A stretch of DNA of 64,000 bases from Protula sp. h YS-2021 (GCA_949752745.1 OX457028.1:25236927-25300926), one strand, 5' to 3'; numbered from the stretch's first letter, positions 1 to 11,828 are shown. Numbers and translations are program-made. Notes: generated by a model from the letters alone, not told the origin.

Positions 1-130
1 GAATCAACAACAAAAAGTCCTAATTCTGATTGCTTTCCTTTTTTATGTTATTTCGTCATCTTAATATCTACTGTAATGCATTAGAAATATATTTTGCAAT
101 ACACAAGTGCTTTAACCGCTGGAGACTTAC

Positions 131-293
131 CACGTCAGTTTTTATTGTAAATATTTTTTCCCGTATGCTCTCCACTGCCATCCATCTGACCGGAAGTGGT
201 TGGTCGAGATTCTCCATACGGTAATAATCGTCACGGAATATGTCACGTGATAAACCGAAGTCAGCTATTTTAATGATTTCGTTTTCATCGACC
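131..293 (-). CDS. Copy A exon 6: DFG, activation loop, WMAVES
   Basis: 1 base plus 54 codons. It contains ADFGLSRD, then DDYYR with the paired activation-loop tyrosines, PVRWMAVES, and ends at IKTDV in phase 0. The acceptor is TTCTAG and the donor GTAAGT. The following exon is outside the window, so the reading stops here. Confidence 0.87.
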
Positions 294-2101
294 CTAGAAA
301 ATCAGGTTGACTGGGTGCATAGATGTACAACAGTGAAATACTTTTTGAGGTTAGACTGTTTTTGCCTTGATATATATGCAGCTTTAAACGGAAAAAAATC
401 ACATTTCAATCCTGTTGCTGGTACGAAATCTAGAGCCTCCAAATTAACTGGAAAATTGGCAGACATTTCTATCAAGATGTCAGTCTTGTAGCCACAAAAA
501 TAGCTTGTCGAAAAAATGAAAAATCACCGTGTAGTTTGTAACCAGCCGAGACAAAATAAACAAAACGTTTAATAATTTAAAGCAATAGATAAGTAGTAAA
601 TAGCAAAAGAGTAAATCTTGTTTCATAATTTTACAGACATGCAATTGCGTGTGGCTAAATCTCTGTGAACGAATCCCTGTTCAGACAGATAACACATCCC
701 ATCCGCTATTTGACAGCAGTACGCCACCAAGTCCCGAACAACCATTTTCTGTAACGTGCATTAAATCACCATTAATACTACAGTGTGTGGATTGTGAATT
801 TATATACTAATTTCATTTTTTTTCCTAAGCAAATACAAATACTACAAATATGTGTAAATTAAAATGATTAAGAATCGCCTTGAAGAAAATTCAAATTTAG
901 CATGGCCATCTAAGAGAGACACAAAAATACAGTGGAACGCTGAAAATGAGATGGGGAAATGAACTAGAATGGCTTTATTTACGAGGTGGTCTCACCTGCA
1001 GTATAGCCCTATACCCGCGATCTACTCTGTGATTTTTCTTCCCATTTATGTCCTATGAATCTTTGACCTTTTGAATTGTTCAGTAACACTAGAGCCTCAG
1101 AGAGACACGATTTCCCATATAACGAGGCTGTCCTATGAAATCGCTGCTGAAGTCGGTTTGTAAAGTGCCATACCATTGCCAGTTTCATCACGTTCTTTAT
1201 TTCCAATGCTAACAGAGTTTTAATTTTAAATTTCAACAAAAGCTAATTTTTATATGTAAAAAAAGTATTTTGGCAATTTTGAATATCTGTTTTACCGGTG
1301 TGTTATGCCAAAGCTTTACCAAATTTACTTTCATTTTGACAATTTTTCACGAACAACAATACGACGGAGCACACTTGCAATATGTAGCCTATCCATGTGC
1401 GAAATTTTAATAATCGAAAAAATAATCATTCATTTTATCATTATATCGTGAATCCGAATAAAAATACAAATTTGTACCCCTTCAATATGTGCTCTATTTG
1501 TGTGTGAAATTTCAAAATTATCCAAACTATGGTCTCATAGATATAGCCAAGACGCGACGTTCCTTAACATAGACAAAATTGTATGAATGCATTGTGTTTC
1601 TGTCTTTTTGACAATTTTTGCATGAATCGGAATAACAATGCAACCTTATACATCTTCAATATGTGTTTTATCTATTTATGAAATTTAAAAACAATCCAAT
1701 TCATAGTTTTAGAGACATAACCTTGACACGACATCGTAAATAAGCTGACTTCAAATAATTGACGAAAAAAACAGTCATTTTGACAATTTTTCATGCATCC
1801 GAACAAAAAAGGGACGCTCCACACCTTCAATATGGGCTTTGTCCGTGCGTTAAATTTCATAAAAAATCCGACCTTTAGATTCGGAAATGTAGCTCGGCCT
1901 CGCATGCGAGCAAACGGACATGACGGACAAACTCAAGACTATATCTCTCCGTTATACACAGGAGATAATAACCGCACCCCTGACTAAAAGGCCTGCTAAA
2001 AGAAATACACAGGCTAAACTTGCCCACCCATCTTTTGTGGCGATATCTCGGTCCAAACACCCCCAAAATTTGAAAACTGCCTTACACACACAGATGCCGC
2101 G

Positions 2102-2142
<41 letters not shown>

Positions 2143-5100
2143 GCAACCGATAAGAGGGAGACTTTACCTTGGATACATCCTTCAAATACGTCCTTAGGTC
2201 TCCATTTTTCATGAAAGGCAGCACGGCGTACGGGCGATTATCTCGCAGAACGAGACCAACCATAGCGAGCACATTTCTATGGTGGAAGCCGCGCATGCGT
2301 ATTACTTCTTCTAGAAAATCGGACACTTCTTTTTCGTGACAGTCCTCACCTATGAATGAATTAAATCTGTGAGTGTTTTCAATTTTTTATTAGTTCAAAC
2401 ACTATCATTTCTAAATGAAATTACACACGTAATGCCCTTTTTAATGCTAAATTTATAAAACTGTACATTTTGCAATTGTTAAAAAATAAAACTAGACCGT
2501 TTTCGCTACCTAGTAGCTAAAACTACATTTGAGGACCACACAAAAAACGATTCTGAACTCTTAAAATCCAAAATTGACCATGAACGAGGAGGTCAAGTTC
2601 ACCGTGGTAACTCTTGCATATAGTCCAAAGGGTCAAAAACAAGCTCGAAATCGCTGTCTGTAACGGTTTTCGAGATAATGGTCAACTTCCGATTTTTGAC
2701 CTTTACAATGACCGAGGAGGTCGAAGCCATCGAGGTACATCTTACATATAGGCATTTATACCTAACGGGTCTAAAATAAGCTCATAATAAGCTGAAAATC
2801 TCTGACCTTTTTCGATATAATGGTCAATATTTCTCTAAGCTCAAAATAAAAAAAAATGAGGATTTCATGACGTCCTCATCATCCTCTATCTGTGGGCCAA
2901 ACGCTTCGGAAGAGTTCACGTGACAAGGTCTTTTTTAATGTCTATTTTTGCATATAAAATGTTAATGAATTTCTAAAAAAATTGAGCTGAACCAATGGAC
3001 ATGCTGCACTATGTCTCTAGCAAATTTGGTCGTCCTAGCCCTAGCCGTGTCAGAGGTCGTGACAACGCTTCGGCGAAAAAAAAAGAAACATACGGAAACA
3101 CTGTACCGAATCGTACGAAAGCAATACCCTGGGGGGGGGGGGGGGCTGAAAATCCCCAAGTGTAACTAGAGAATTGAAAATCTCTAAGTGTAAAAGACCT
3201 GCAACTGTCTTTGCTGCCACCTCCTCTGGATTTTTCAGATCTTTATCTGTGAGTGTAGCCTTGTAGACTATTCCAAAGCGACCTTAACGGAAATAAAATA
3301 AGCACTTAATAGAAACAGCAATTCCTACTTTTTTCTTTTTCTCTATGACGCCTGTGGCGGTATAACTGTACAAAAATTTCACAGCGTTCGAGCTCCAACA
3401 ATTATTTTTGATCGCTGTGGTATTTGTGTACGATTAATAGATCGGAAAATATCTAATTTAATTTTTATTTAATTTCTTGAATCACTGTTTATGTTATCCA
3501 GATCATAGCCATTTTCTGCACGAGGTTTTTATTATTCTGAAAATAAATTACACAATGTGGATTGACATGCATTAATTTTGCGCTCCGCACAATTAATTGT
3601 TTCTCTTTCCAAAATTAAGAAATATATTCGAAAAGATGTGATATATAGTAATCAAACTCGTGATAAAGCGCATGTTCACACTCGCTCTCAAAAGACGGAC
3701 TTTACGTTTAAATGTATTGCTCGAGAAATTATGGCAAAGTAAAAGAGCGCGAATAAATATTCACTAAAATGTGCAAAATATATATATTAGGTGACAATAG
3801 AAATTGTTGCTAGGTCATTTTAATTATCGTGAGAAAAATAAAATTTACAGCATGCAGGTTTGTTTTTTTCTTTTTTTGATGAATATACCGCCACAGATGC
3901 CTCTCTCCTGATGACAAATTATCGAAGTCAGTTGACACCAGCTTACATTTTAAAATATCGCGTCATTTACATTTGAAGATAGAAGCACAAGTATTTTTAA
4001 CTGTCATGATTTCACGGAAGTAATTTGAACATGCGCCTACTTCAAGTAATTTCATACATGTTTCATACCAAGTACTGAACGTGATTTTCAGAGATATAAC
4101 TTTTATTATTATTATTTTTTAAAACTTGACAGTTCTTATCAAGATAATTTGGTAGAAGTGTGAGGGTGGTGTGGTGGGGGGGGGGGCGGGGGGGGGGGCT
4201 TGGGGTAGTTGAGCAAAAACGTGTTGGAGCAACAACAAAAAAGTTTCACTGACCAGTTCCAATAGGCGGTCCCAGTGTCAACCGCTTGCTCTCCAAACAA
4301 AAAGAGTTGACTTGTCTCTTCATGGCATTTTCAAGTTTGTCCATGATATTTAATTCAAGTTCTCCCGTCGGCTGTTGTTTTGACGAAGTGCCCGGTGCAT
4401 TTTCCTCTACGGGTACCGCCACGTTTAAGTAGTTATTTTCTATAGAAAATTTTTTAGAATGACATTAAGATCAGTAAGTAATGGACAAATCCTTCAAGAC
4501 AATTTTACACTTATTTGTTATCTTGTGGAAGTGTTGAATTTTACAAAATAGCTTTGCAGGAGATATTTACGAAATATTTGCAGGAACTGGAAAATAGTTA
4601 TATAACACCCCTTTCTGAGGAAGTGATTAATTAGATGACGATGTGTTTCCATGTCTAGCCGTCTGTCTCATGGCGCTACCCGCATTTCCCTTGAAATCAT
4701 GTATTCAGTGTTTACTTCTCTGAAAGTATTTTAACTTTCAGTTCCTTTGCAATGATTCAAAATTTGCTCTAAAGTTATTCGCTATTTTATTTCTGATCAT
4801 TTAAATACCTCGTTTATTTTTAAATTCCATTTTCTTTCTTCTTTTTTTTTTTTTTTTTTTTTGATTGGTGCAAAAATAATCAAGAAAAATATTCAGGACA
4901 CAGATCCAAAATGCAAATGCAATATAGAAAAAAATGGTCGAATATTAAATAAATACTTCAACGATATTTCTAGATTATCTTAAATATCTAAATTTAATTA
5001 TGGATATGTAAAATCTAATTATGGATATCCAATACTGTATAAGACATATCCATTAATTGAAGCTGTTTTTTTATGTCTAGATTTATTTCAATATAGACAG

Positions 5101-5779
5101 CTCTGTTTCTTCCGTTATTATTATCTTCAATATCTGCAGTTTAATTGATACATTAAAATCTACATTTAAATAAAAAATGTTTTGAACAAAAAAAAAACAC
5201 AATTAAGATGTTCTCAAAAGATGTTTTAATATCGAAAATTTTACTCCAGAAGCTGTAATTGAATTGAGAGATTTTAGCATGGACAACAATTATCGCTAAA
5301 CGAATTTTAGCTTTCTCTTAATCAATTGCAATTACATAAAAATGCGTGCAATTAGAAATAATTCTGAATTTAAGGGACCAAAATTAAGCTATCCGACAAG
5401 TTGGATAACAACTAACGGCCTAGTAAACATTCCGGCGTCGAGTCAAGCTCGATTTCACGTCTTTCGATATCGATCTGACTTCGGGCGTGACGTCTATTCA
5501 ACGCTGTTGAACGTCGCAACGCATTCGAGGTATGCGGCAGAAAAAAAGGTACTTACTTTTATTCGATGACTTCGTTCTGTCTAAATGCTTCGTCTTCTTG
5601 TCAGTCCTTTTACAGCAGCAACAGAATATACAACAAGACACGGTGATGACCAAGGCGAGAAAAATACAACAAATAACAACAATAAACAGAGGCAAGGGAA
5701 GACCAAGTTCCTCATAGAATGCCAAGTTTTTTTCAGTTGTTGCAGGGACTGATGCCGTTGTCCAATCTATCGTACTCAT
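131..5779 (-). CDS. Membrane tyrosine kinase, MET/TAM-like, copy A (six exons, incomplete at left edge)
   Basis: Spliced gene on the minus strand. Exons in transcript order are 5557-5779, 4254-4439, 3199-3282, 2168-2349, 639-748 and 131-293. Their lengths give compatible phases at every junction and total 948 bp, exactly 316 codons. The product starts MSTIDWTT, has about 26 residues before a Cys-rich membrane segment, then a juxtamembrane region with YLNV, a glycine loop GTGRFG, VAAK lysine, HRDLATRN catalytic loop, DFG, a DDYYR activation loop and the WMAVES region. The motifs match active receptor tyrosine kinases; [13 protein letters not shown] and NCMVDENE are closest to what I know of MET and Axl/Mer kinases. 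The exon following IKTDV (WSYG onward) must lie left of position 1. The start is the ATG at 5779 because TAA is in frame two codons upstream. Substrate and ligand cannot be read from the sequence. Family subtype is inferred by eye. Confidence 0.85.
294..638. other. Copy A intron between exons 5 and 6
   Basis: Non-coding by inspection. The B equivalent is longer (36336-36740) because a ~70-bp stretch containing gctttaaacggaaaaaaatc is duplicated there. Confidence 0.7.
639..748 (-). CDS. Copy A exon 5: catalytic loop
   Basis: 36 codons plus 2 bases. It runs from [11 protein letters not shown] to HRDLATRNC, carrying the catalytic Asp and the Asn of the loop. The donor is GTCTGT; using it restores M before VDENE in the next exon, which fits the RNCM signature of receptor tyrosine kinases. 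Confidence 0.85.
1310..1990. repeat. Diverged ~150-bp tandem units in copy A intron
   Basis: The phrase cttcaatatgtg...gaaatttcaaaaca-like plus ttttgacaatttttcatg recurs at about 1325-1540, 1600-1700 and 1775-1870. The array ends in the acggacatgacggacaaact / gagataataacc type tail that also occurs at 37890-37960 and 34790-34870. No coding content. Confidence 0.6.
2101..2142. repeat. (ATCA)n microsatellite
   Basis: About ten tetranucleotide units in copy A just beyond exon 4. Copy B has a short imperfect remnant at 38085-38105. Confidence 0.95.
2168..2349 (-). CDS. Copy A exon 4: alpha-C helix to hinge
   Basis: 2 bases plus 60 codons. It holds the alpha-C helix segment [15 protein letters not shown] with a candidate salt-bridge Glu, the beta-4/beta-5 strands and the hinge [15 protein letters not shown]. 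The donor is GTAAAG at the low-coordinate side and the acceptor CATAG at 2350-2351 on the opposite strand. The hinge sequence is the most diagnostic piece for the MET/TAM-like call. Confidence 0.85.
2560..2840. repeat. Two units of a dispersed ~130-bp repeat
   Basis: Carries aggtcaaggt-like, cttccgatttttgacc and cgagataatggtcaac motifs shared with arrays at 23850-24950, 50190-50570 and 57550-57840. The copy-B equivalent is at about 38560-38830. Confidence 0.65.
3131..3145. repeat. Poly-G tract
   Basis: 15 consecutive G in the intron between exons 3 and 4 of copy A. Copy B has only GGGG at the same place. Confidence 0.95.
3199..3282 (-). CDS. Copy A exon 3: glycine-loop end and ATP-binding lysine
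   Basis: 84 bp encoding [20 protein letters not shown] and then VAAKTVA; the K of VAAK is the expected ATP-anchoring lysine. The phase is 2 bases, 27 codons, 1 base, matching both neighbours. The acceptor is TTAAG and the donor is GTCTTT, which is weak but conserved in copy B. Confidence 0.82.
4254..4439 (-). CDS. Copy A exon 2: juxtamembrane region and start of glycine loop
   Basis: The exon is 2 bases plus 61 codons plus 1 base. It contains NNYLNV, a YxNx motif of the kind bound by Grb2 SH2 domains when phosphorylated. An acidic helix-like stretch with KLENAMKRQ follows, then [10 protein letters not shown], which leads into the glycine loop completed by exon 3. The acceptor is CTATAG and the donor GTCAGT. 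Confidence 0.82.
5557..5779 (-). CDS. Copy A exon 1: start, short N-terminus, transmembrane segment
   Basis: Encodes 74 codons plus one base. Residues 1-26 are hydrophilic with several Thr/Ser and no signal peptide. Residues about 27-56 form a hydrophobic segment that ends in a dense Cys run (CCIFCCCC), followed by a basic stop-transfer stretch beginning KRTDKKTK. The donor GTAAGT reads on the plus strand as acttac at 5551-5556. The topology is inferred as N-terminus out, kinase inside. Confidence 0.82.
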
Positions 5780-7060
5780 GTTTTATCTTTTATAATTTAA
5801 CAGCCGAGTGTTTGATCTTGTTTATTTTCAACTATCGCCGCGTGGTGTAGTGGTAACATGAAACCCGATAAAATTCCACAGGCACGTGTCAGAAATTGTA
5901 ACGGAGTGCGTTGCTTTCGTGTGAGGTTTCCTGTATTCACCAGTCCGTCCGTCGGTACCTGCAATCGCACAGAGAAGGAATCGCTAGTATTTTTCAGATA
6001 TGTGCTTGCAAACAAATTTACTTTTCAATAAACCAGCTTATACACATGAAGTTCACTGCATAGGAGAGAAACATGAAACTGAACAGCACATGGATACTTG
6101 GCAAAATTAAAAATGTGTTATTTTAATGTGAAAACAGCCCACTACCATCGTTATCCCAGGTTTGTTTGCAAACTGGAAGCCACACAGTTCACCATGACAT
6201 TCTTATTTTAAGCCATTATAATCTTTTGCAGCTGATTAACCAATTCGTAATTTAACCAATTACGATGTGCTGTTCAATTTGAATGTTCTTTGCCTCGTAC
6301 TCTTTTTGTTTTTTTTTTACCAAGCTCTCGTTTGATACAGTTCTGCTTACCTTAAAAAAAGCTAATAATCTATGTCATATTTAATTTTTTATGCTGATGA
6401 ATATAATTCCTTACCTCTTATGTTTCATCCCAGCGCACTTTCGTTCCAAAGATATCATAGTCAATGATATCGGTGTTTTTTGTTCAACGAATCTTTGTTT
6501 TTGAACTAAAATTGGTTGTTATCACTTTTTACCACTACAGTTTTATTTAAATACGTGTTTTTATCAATTGTGTTATAATTTAAACGTACCATGTTAATAC
6601 AGTAGGCAATATTTCCGGGTTGCACGTTTTCTTTGCATTAAAGTCAAACTTCTATTTATCCTTTTCTGTCATTGAAAAGTTTGCGTGTTTCTTTGTCACA
6701 GGACATGTTTATGTTTTGCATCGTTTGGCTTGTATTTCACTACCACCCCCTTCTTTATCGGCTCAGTGCACACACATAGCGAAACACCCGAAAACCTGCA
6801 GCTTTAGTGTGTAAAATTCTGCCACTCAGTTTTCCGTTGGCGAACCCACACTTAGAGGTTGAAATCTTAAGGATGCCTGCGTTAAGTAAAAAGGATGAAA
6901 GCTGTGTTTATACAAGGAAGCCACAATGGCTTTTTTTGGGTGGATGATTAGGTTTTCAGACGATGTGACAGCTGACTTCCCCTCGATAATTCTTCCTATG
7001 TCTGGATCAGACCCCAGAGTGTTCTTCGGCATTATAAGCAAAAGTCTCGTTATTAAAACA
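5780..7060. other. Upstream flank of copy A, no gene seen
   Basis: Conserved in copy B (41584-42850). Near 5837-5856 there is a pol III A-box-like string gtggtgtagtggtaac without a recognisable B box. No exon with an upstream signal peptide or ectodomain could be identified, although distant or diverged exons would be missed by eye. Confidence 0.5.
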
Positions 7061-7065
7061 CTATT

Positions 7066-7140
7066 GTGTGCATGTATATATATATGTATGTGTGTATGTA
7101 TGTGTGTGTGTATGTGTGTGTGTTTGTATATATGTGTGTT
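7066..7140. repeat. TG/TA-rich microsatellite
   Basis: Imperfect tgtgtatg units. The short equivalent in copy B is at about 42862-42900. Confidence 0.9.
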
Positions 7141-7642
7141 TTGCATACAGTGCATTCAGTTGTTCTTATGTAGTTCAGTTGTGCTTGTGTAGTTGGAAAT
7201 ACCGAAATTTACTTCATAAAATCTAGTGTCCAATCTGCCCCGGGTTTCAGCTTGTTTTGAATTGAAGCCATTTTTTTGGTGAAATTTTCAGATAATTTTA
7301 CTCATTTATTTGTATACAAACAAAAAGAGGGAAAATACAAATGCCTCCCACAATACTGGAATACTGCCGTATTCATATCGCGAGTTATTCAAGTTTTCTT
7401 TTTTTCTCGCTTATTTGCCCGAGTTGACTCTATTTAATAAATTGCCAATTAGAAGTAGACCTAGAGGCCGTCAGGCGCTCATTCGGACCCAGTAGTAAAA
7501 ATCTCCATTATGAAAAAAAAATGAATTATTGGAAAGGGTAATCAAAATGCAATGCAGCTGAACTAAAACGTTGAAAGTATCACAAAACTGTACAAATGTG
7601 TAACAATAAAATACTTGGGCGATAGGCCTGTTGACAGAGGGC

Positions 7643-8696
7643 CTCTAGTGTATCTCACTAGTGTATCTAACTAGCGTGTCTAACTAGTGTATCTAACTAG
7701 TGTATCTGACTAGTGTATCTAACTAGTGTCCTTGCCTAGTGTGCCTAACTAGTTTCTTTGACTAGTGTGTCTAACTAGTGTATCTAACTAGTGTATCTAT
7801 AACTAGCGTGTCTAACTAGTGTATCTAACTAGTGTATCTGACTAGTGTGTCTAACGAGTGTATTTGACTAGTGTGTCTAACTAGTGTATTTGACTAGCGC
7901 ATCTAACAAGTTTATCTGACTAGTGTACATAACAAGTGTATCTGACTAGTGTATCTAACGAGTGTATCTGAATAGTGTATCTAACGAGTGTATCTGACTA
8001 GTGTATCTAATGAGTGTATCTAAAGAGTGTATCTGACTAGTGTATCTAACGAGTGTATCTGACTAGTGTATCTAACGAGTGTATTTGACTAGTGCATCTA
8101 ACGAGTGTATCTCACTAGTGTACCAAACGAGTGTATCTCACTAGTGCATCTAACTAATGCATCTGACTAGTGTGTCTAGCGAGTGTATTTAACTAGTGTG
8201 TCTAACTAGTGCATTTGACTAGTGCATCGAACGAGTGTATCTGACTAGTGTATCTAACGAGTGTATTTGACTAGTGTATCTAATGAGTGTATCTGACTGG
8301 TGCATCTAACGAGTGTATCTGACTAGTGTATCTAACGCGTGTATCTGACTAGTGCATCTAACGAGTGCATCTGACTAGTGTATCTAAAGATTGTATCTTA
8401 CTGGTGGATCTGACAAGTGTATCTGACTAGAGCATCTAGCGAGTGCATCTGACTAGTGTATCTAACGAGTGTATCTGACTGGTGTATCTAACGAGTGTAT
8501 CTGACTAGTGCATCTAATGTGTGCAACTGACTAGTGCATCTAACGAGTGTATCTGACTAGTGCATCAAACGAGTGAATCTGACTAGTGTATCTAACGAGT
8601 GTATCTCACTAGTGTATCTCACGAGTATATCTGACTAGTGCATCTAACGAGTGTATCTAACTAGTGCATCTAACGAGTGTATCTGACTAGTGTATT
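7643..8696. repeat. 13-bp satellite array, about 80 units
   Basis: Unit family ctaactagtgtat / ctgactagtgtat / ctaacgagtgtat. The left quarter is mostly single 13-mers with ACTAGT. From about 7900 on, two variants (gactagtgtatct and aacgagtgtatct) alternate, giving a 26-bp higher-order period. No coding potential. A remnant of about four units is at 56626-56670. Confidence 0.95.
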
Positions 8697-8699
8697 AGC

Positions 8700-9360
8700 A
8701 TTATTGGAATTAAAGGGTTTATTCGAGCTTGTCAACACCCAAAACAGAAGCACAGCCGCATGAACAGAAAGGCTGTTGTGAGTCCTTAAGATCTTCTTAT
8801 GCAAATTGAAAATTGACGTCATCAGAAGGGGTTTCGTTTTGGGGAATACACATGGGTGACGTCACAGTCACTCTCGCTTGGAAATTCTACGGCCTCATGA
8901 TAGCGGGCCAAGTGAAAGCGGGGTTGATGTGATATATGTGCATGAAGGCGGGTGGGTACAGTTTTTATTCCATTGGACCTGAAATTCTGCCCCTAAAGCG
9001 AATAGATTAGAAATAAATTTAGATCACATTCCGTTTAATTTTTATCACACAGTGGCTGTAAAAGTTCACTGGTAGACACAGCCTTCCCCACCTCTCCCAA
9101 ACCAGTCACGTTATATAAGTGATATGACATTGCCCTTATTAACAAAAATAATTATGCAGTGGAAAACACTGGAATGTTTACCATCGCCGACTCCCCTAAC
9201 ACGCTACGGCTAAAATGTTCAACTCCCCCGACCCCACACCCACCCGCGGGCTAGGACGTAATGCACTGACACCCACATCGAAATTCAGCGAATAGGAGTG
9301 CGAAAATAATGTTGACTTGAGAAATGTACATATATTCTTTTCTAATGAATCTATTATTAC
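8700..9360. other. Unassigned stretch
   Basis: No gene seen. A short part (about 8755-8860, gcaaattgaaaattgacgtc) recurs at about 56690-56740, tying this flank to copy C of the duplication. Confidence 0.5.
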
Positions 9361-9860
9361 TAAAGAATTGGAATGCATATAGACCCCATTCCTTTACATT
9401 ATGAAATAAGAAAACGGAATTTAGTGGTGCATATACCCAGTAAGCATTTCATCGTTGAGCCAACGTCGATTTGATTAACAATATTAACCCTGGTTGTATT
9501 TTGGTTGCGATTAGTCACGACCACAGACCAACGTCTTGACAACGCCTTTGAAAAAGTAGAATAGAGGTTGGATAAACTACGTTGCTTACACATTGAAGCC
9601 AAAACGCAACTTTCCCCGACGTCTAATTAACATTGAACAGACGTCAGAAAGTCGACATTGGATAGACGTAAAAAAAACTGATTTTAGATGTCGGACTCAC
9701 AACATAAAGCAACCTCTTCGTGTTATTGTTCTTCGGAATGATGGTAGGTCACCGACATCCATGGCAAGTCACAAAAACGAGTACGCAAAATATGAGAATT
9801 TCAAGTGCACGTAAATTTTTCTGTTACTTTAGAAGAATGTTTGTAGAAAATGACTTTATA
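9361..9860. repeat. Dispersed repeat, also at the right edge of the window
   Basis: Starts aaagaattggaatgcatata and is closely similar to about 63505-64000 in the same orientation. Rich in acgtc/gacgt motifs. ORFs here are not protein-like. Confidence 0.85.
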
Positions 9861-10364
9861 CATACTCTGATTGACCGGGTGACCCAAGAGTGGATATACA
9901 CAGACGGAGGGGTGATCACATCTCTTCGACGTGGCGTCAATAACGTTTATACAACGTCTGGACGTTGTTTCGACTATAAACACCAAAAACTTGACGTTGA
10001 TCAGATATTGGCGACGCCCATCCAACGTGATTGAACGTCCATTTAAATGAACCCACAACTTGCAAAATCAATGGAACGTTTAATGGCATCAAAGCTTTAT
10101 CAAACTACAGTGTTTTCATGTTTCATTGACTTCAGGTATTGTCGGCACCATGAACAGTGGTTCAATCGTAAAATATCATAGAACGTGACAGGTAGAAAAC
10201 TTCCATGGCATTTCAGATTCTTGGGAAACATGCCGAATGAGGATGTTCCACGTCACTGTGCTTAATGCTTAACTCTTCGAGCCAAATGCCTAAACTTTGC
10301 TAGCAAGATGCATGAAATGCCCGCAAAAAAAACAGGCCCTGCCAGCTGCTACACTTAGAACGAT

Positions 10365-10425
10365 GCTATGGCCTGATGGTTGTTGGTCTGACAATCTCAA
10401 TGTCCCGAGTTCGAATCCGACTAGG
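10365..10425 (+). repeat. tRNA-derived SINE head
   Basis: A-box-like tatggcctgatgg at 10367-10379 and a perfect B box gttcgaatccg at 10409-10419. Spacing is shorter than in a working tRNA and no acceptor stem closes, so this is a SINE head rather than a tRNA gene. Confidence 0.6.
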
Positions 10426-10429
10426 GGGG

Positions 10430-11612
10430 AGGGTAAGAAGTAGAGTGCCTTTCGATCCGGTTACTCCGCGAAGCGAATGCATGGGCTATTGGGTCTCTTG
10501 GCTACACTTGGATATATGCTTGCAAAATTTTTCATAAATGTTTTATATATCTGTTTAAATTGTTATAACATCTAATCCCATAAAATACGCTGTCTTAACT
10601 TCATGGGCCTCGTTAAAAATAAGACAACAGGATGCCTTTTCAGACTGCACACCTTTCAATGCATCTGCGTCACAACGTCATAAAAAACGACAGATCTAAA
10701 ACTACCCTAAAATGACGTCAAGGCGTCTGTAAAAATGAGACTACCGCAATGTCGTTTCGACGTTAGCCCAGTAGATTTGAAGACACCCACGAAACACTTC
10801 GACCTTAATACAATGTCGATTTCAAGTTCTGACGTCGATCCGATCAAATCATTACATGGCATATGGTTGTAAATTGGCTGTAATTCGTCGCGATCATAGA
10901 TCAACATCTGATTAGTTTCTTTGACACAGCGTAAAATAGAAGTTGCATAAGTAACTTTGTTGGGTATAGCTATTTGTCGCACCCGAACCCCTCTTTTTTC
11001 AAATATCTAATCAACGTCTTTGGGGCATCGTTGAATAGACCTCTGGATATGAACTCTGTAGAGGCGTCAGGCTCCAAGCCAAAGAATGCTGCAACAATTT
11101 TATCGATTGCTGAACGTGGCAGCCATGACAGATACACTTCGAAAATAGTCTTTTCGTCTACTGTTAGAAAAATATTAATGAAAATTTACTTAGCGGAAGG
11201 GTGGTTGGGGACACCCCAAGAATGCCACAGTCTAGATGTTGATTTTAGGGTACTATTTTCCGACGGCTACACACGGTCGGGATATAGGTGCCTAACCAAA
11301 GTTGACAGGAAGACGTTGTTCCGACGTTTATGAAATGTCATCCGTCAAAATGTTCACCGGGCACTGGAGCGTCAAAATTCAGAGTACCAACGTTTTTGGT
11401 AAATACATAATAAGCAATGTTGTTTTGATTTATTGGCGACCACCAAATACTTTCTTTTAATTTCTACTTTCAGACGAAAATCACATGTCCGTTTGACATC
11501 ATTTGTGTGACTTTATATGCACACTGAACATTGGATCAATGTTTGATAGACACTGCACCCGACATCGCACCCAAAGTCTGATCAACGCTGGTGTGAAAGG
11601 CCTTGATTAAAT
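10430..11612. other. Repeat-derived DNA without recognisable genes
   Basis: Dense in gacgtc-type motifs like the neighbouring dispersed repeat. No ORF resembles a protein. It is the left host flank of the Gypsy insertion. Confidence 0.5.
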
Positions 11613-11617
11613 AAAAT
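11613..11617. repeat. Target-site duplication AAAAT, left
   Basis: Identical to 22833-22837 on the other side of the element. Confidence 0.8.
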
Positions 11618-11828
11618 TGTTGGTGATGCCTATCAGATCATGCGTGTATGAGTAATCAAGTTCTAGGAAATAGGTTCGCTTTAGCTAACCACATTCATCC
11701 CCGTATTCTGTGCATGCTTACAAAAGATACATACAACTAGTAGACGTGTTTTTATTAAATAAACTTAGTAATTGTTTATTAATTACTTGCATTCGTAATA
11801 GGTGTACAACATACACACACCAATAACA
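11618..11828 (+). repeat. Gypsy 5' LTR
   Basis: Begins TGTTGGTGA and ends CAATAACA. Matches 22622-22832 along its whole length. An aataaa signal lies near 11757. Confidence 0.93.

Larger units (their letters stand above)
1..7300. repeat. Segmental duplication, copy A
   Basis: Collinear with about 36045-43130 on the same strand, including introns, exon-1 upstream DNA and intergenic DNA up to about 7300. Indels separate the copies: for example the G run at 3131-3145 is four G in B, and about 160 bp around 5100-5270 is absent from B. The left boundary lies outside the window. Confidence 0.9.

Noticed and set aside
5836..5860. tRNA gene upstream of kinase copy A
   Set aside because: Only an A-box-like string is present; no B box or acceptor stem is seen in either copy.
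6826..7192. ORFs rich in His/Thr or Cys/Val
   Set aside because: They are translations of the TG/TA microsatellite on the two strands.
9423..10973. A TIR element with tatacccagtaag / ttgggtata ends
   Set aside because: The inverted match is only about ten bases and does not extend inward.
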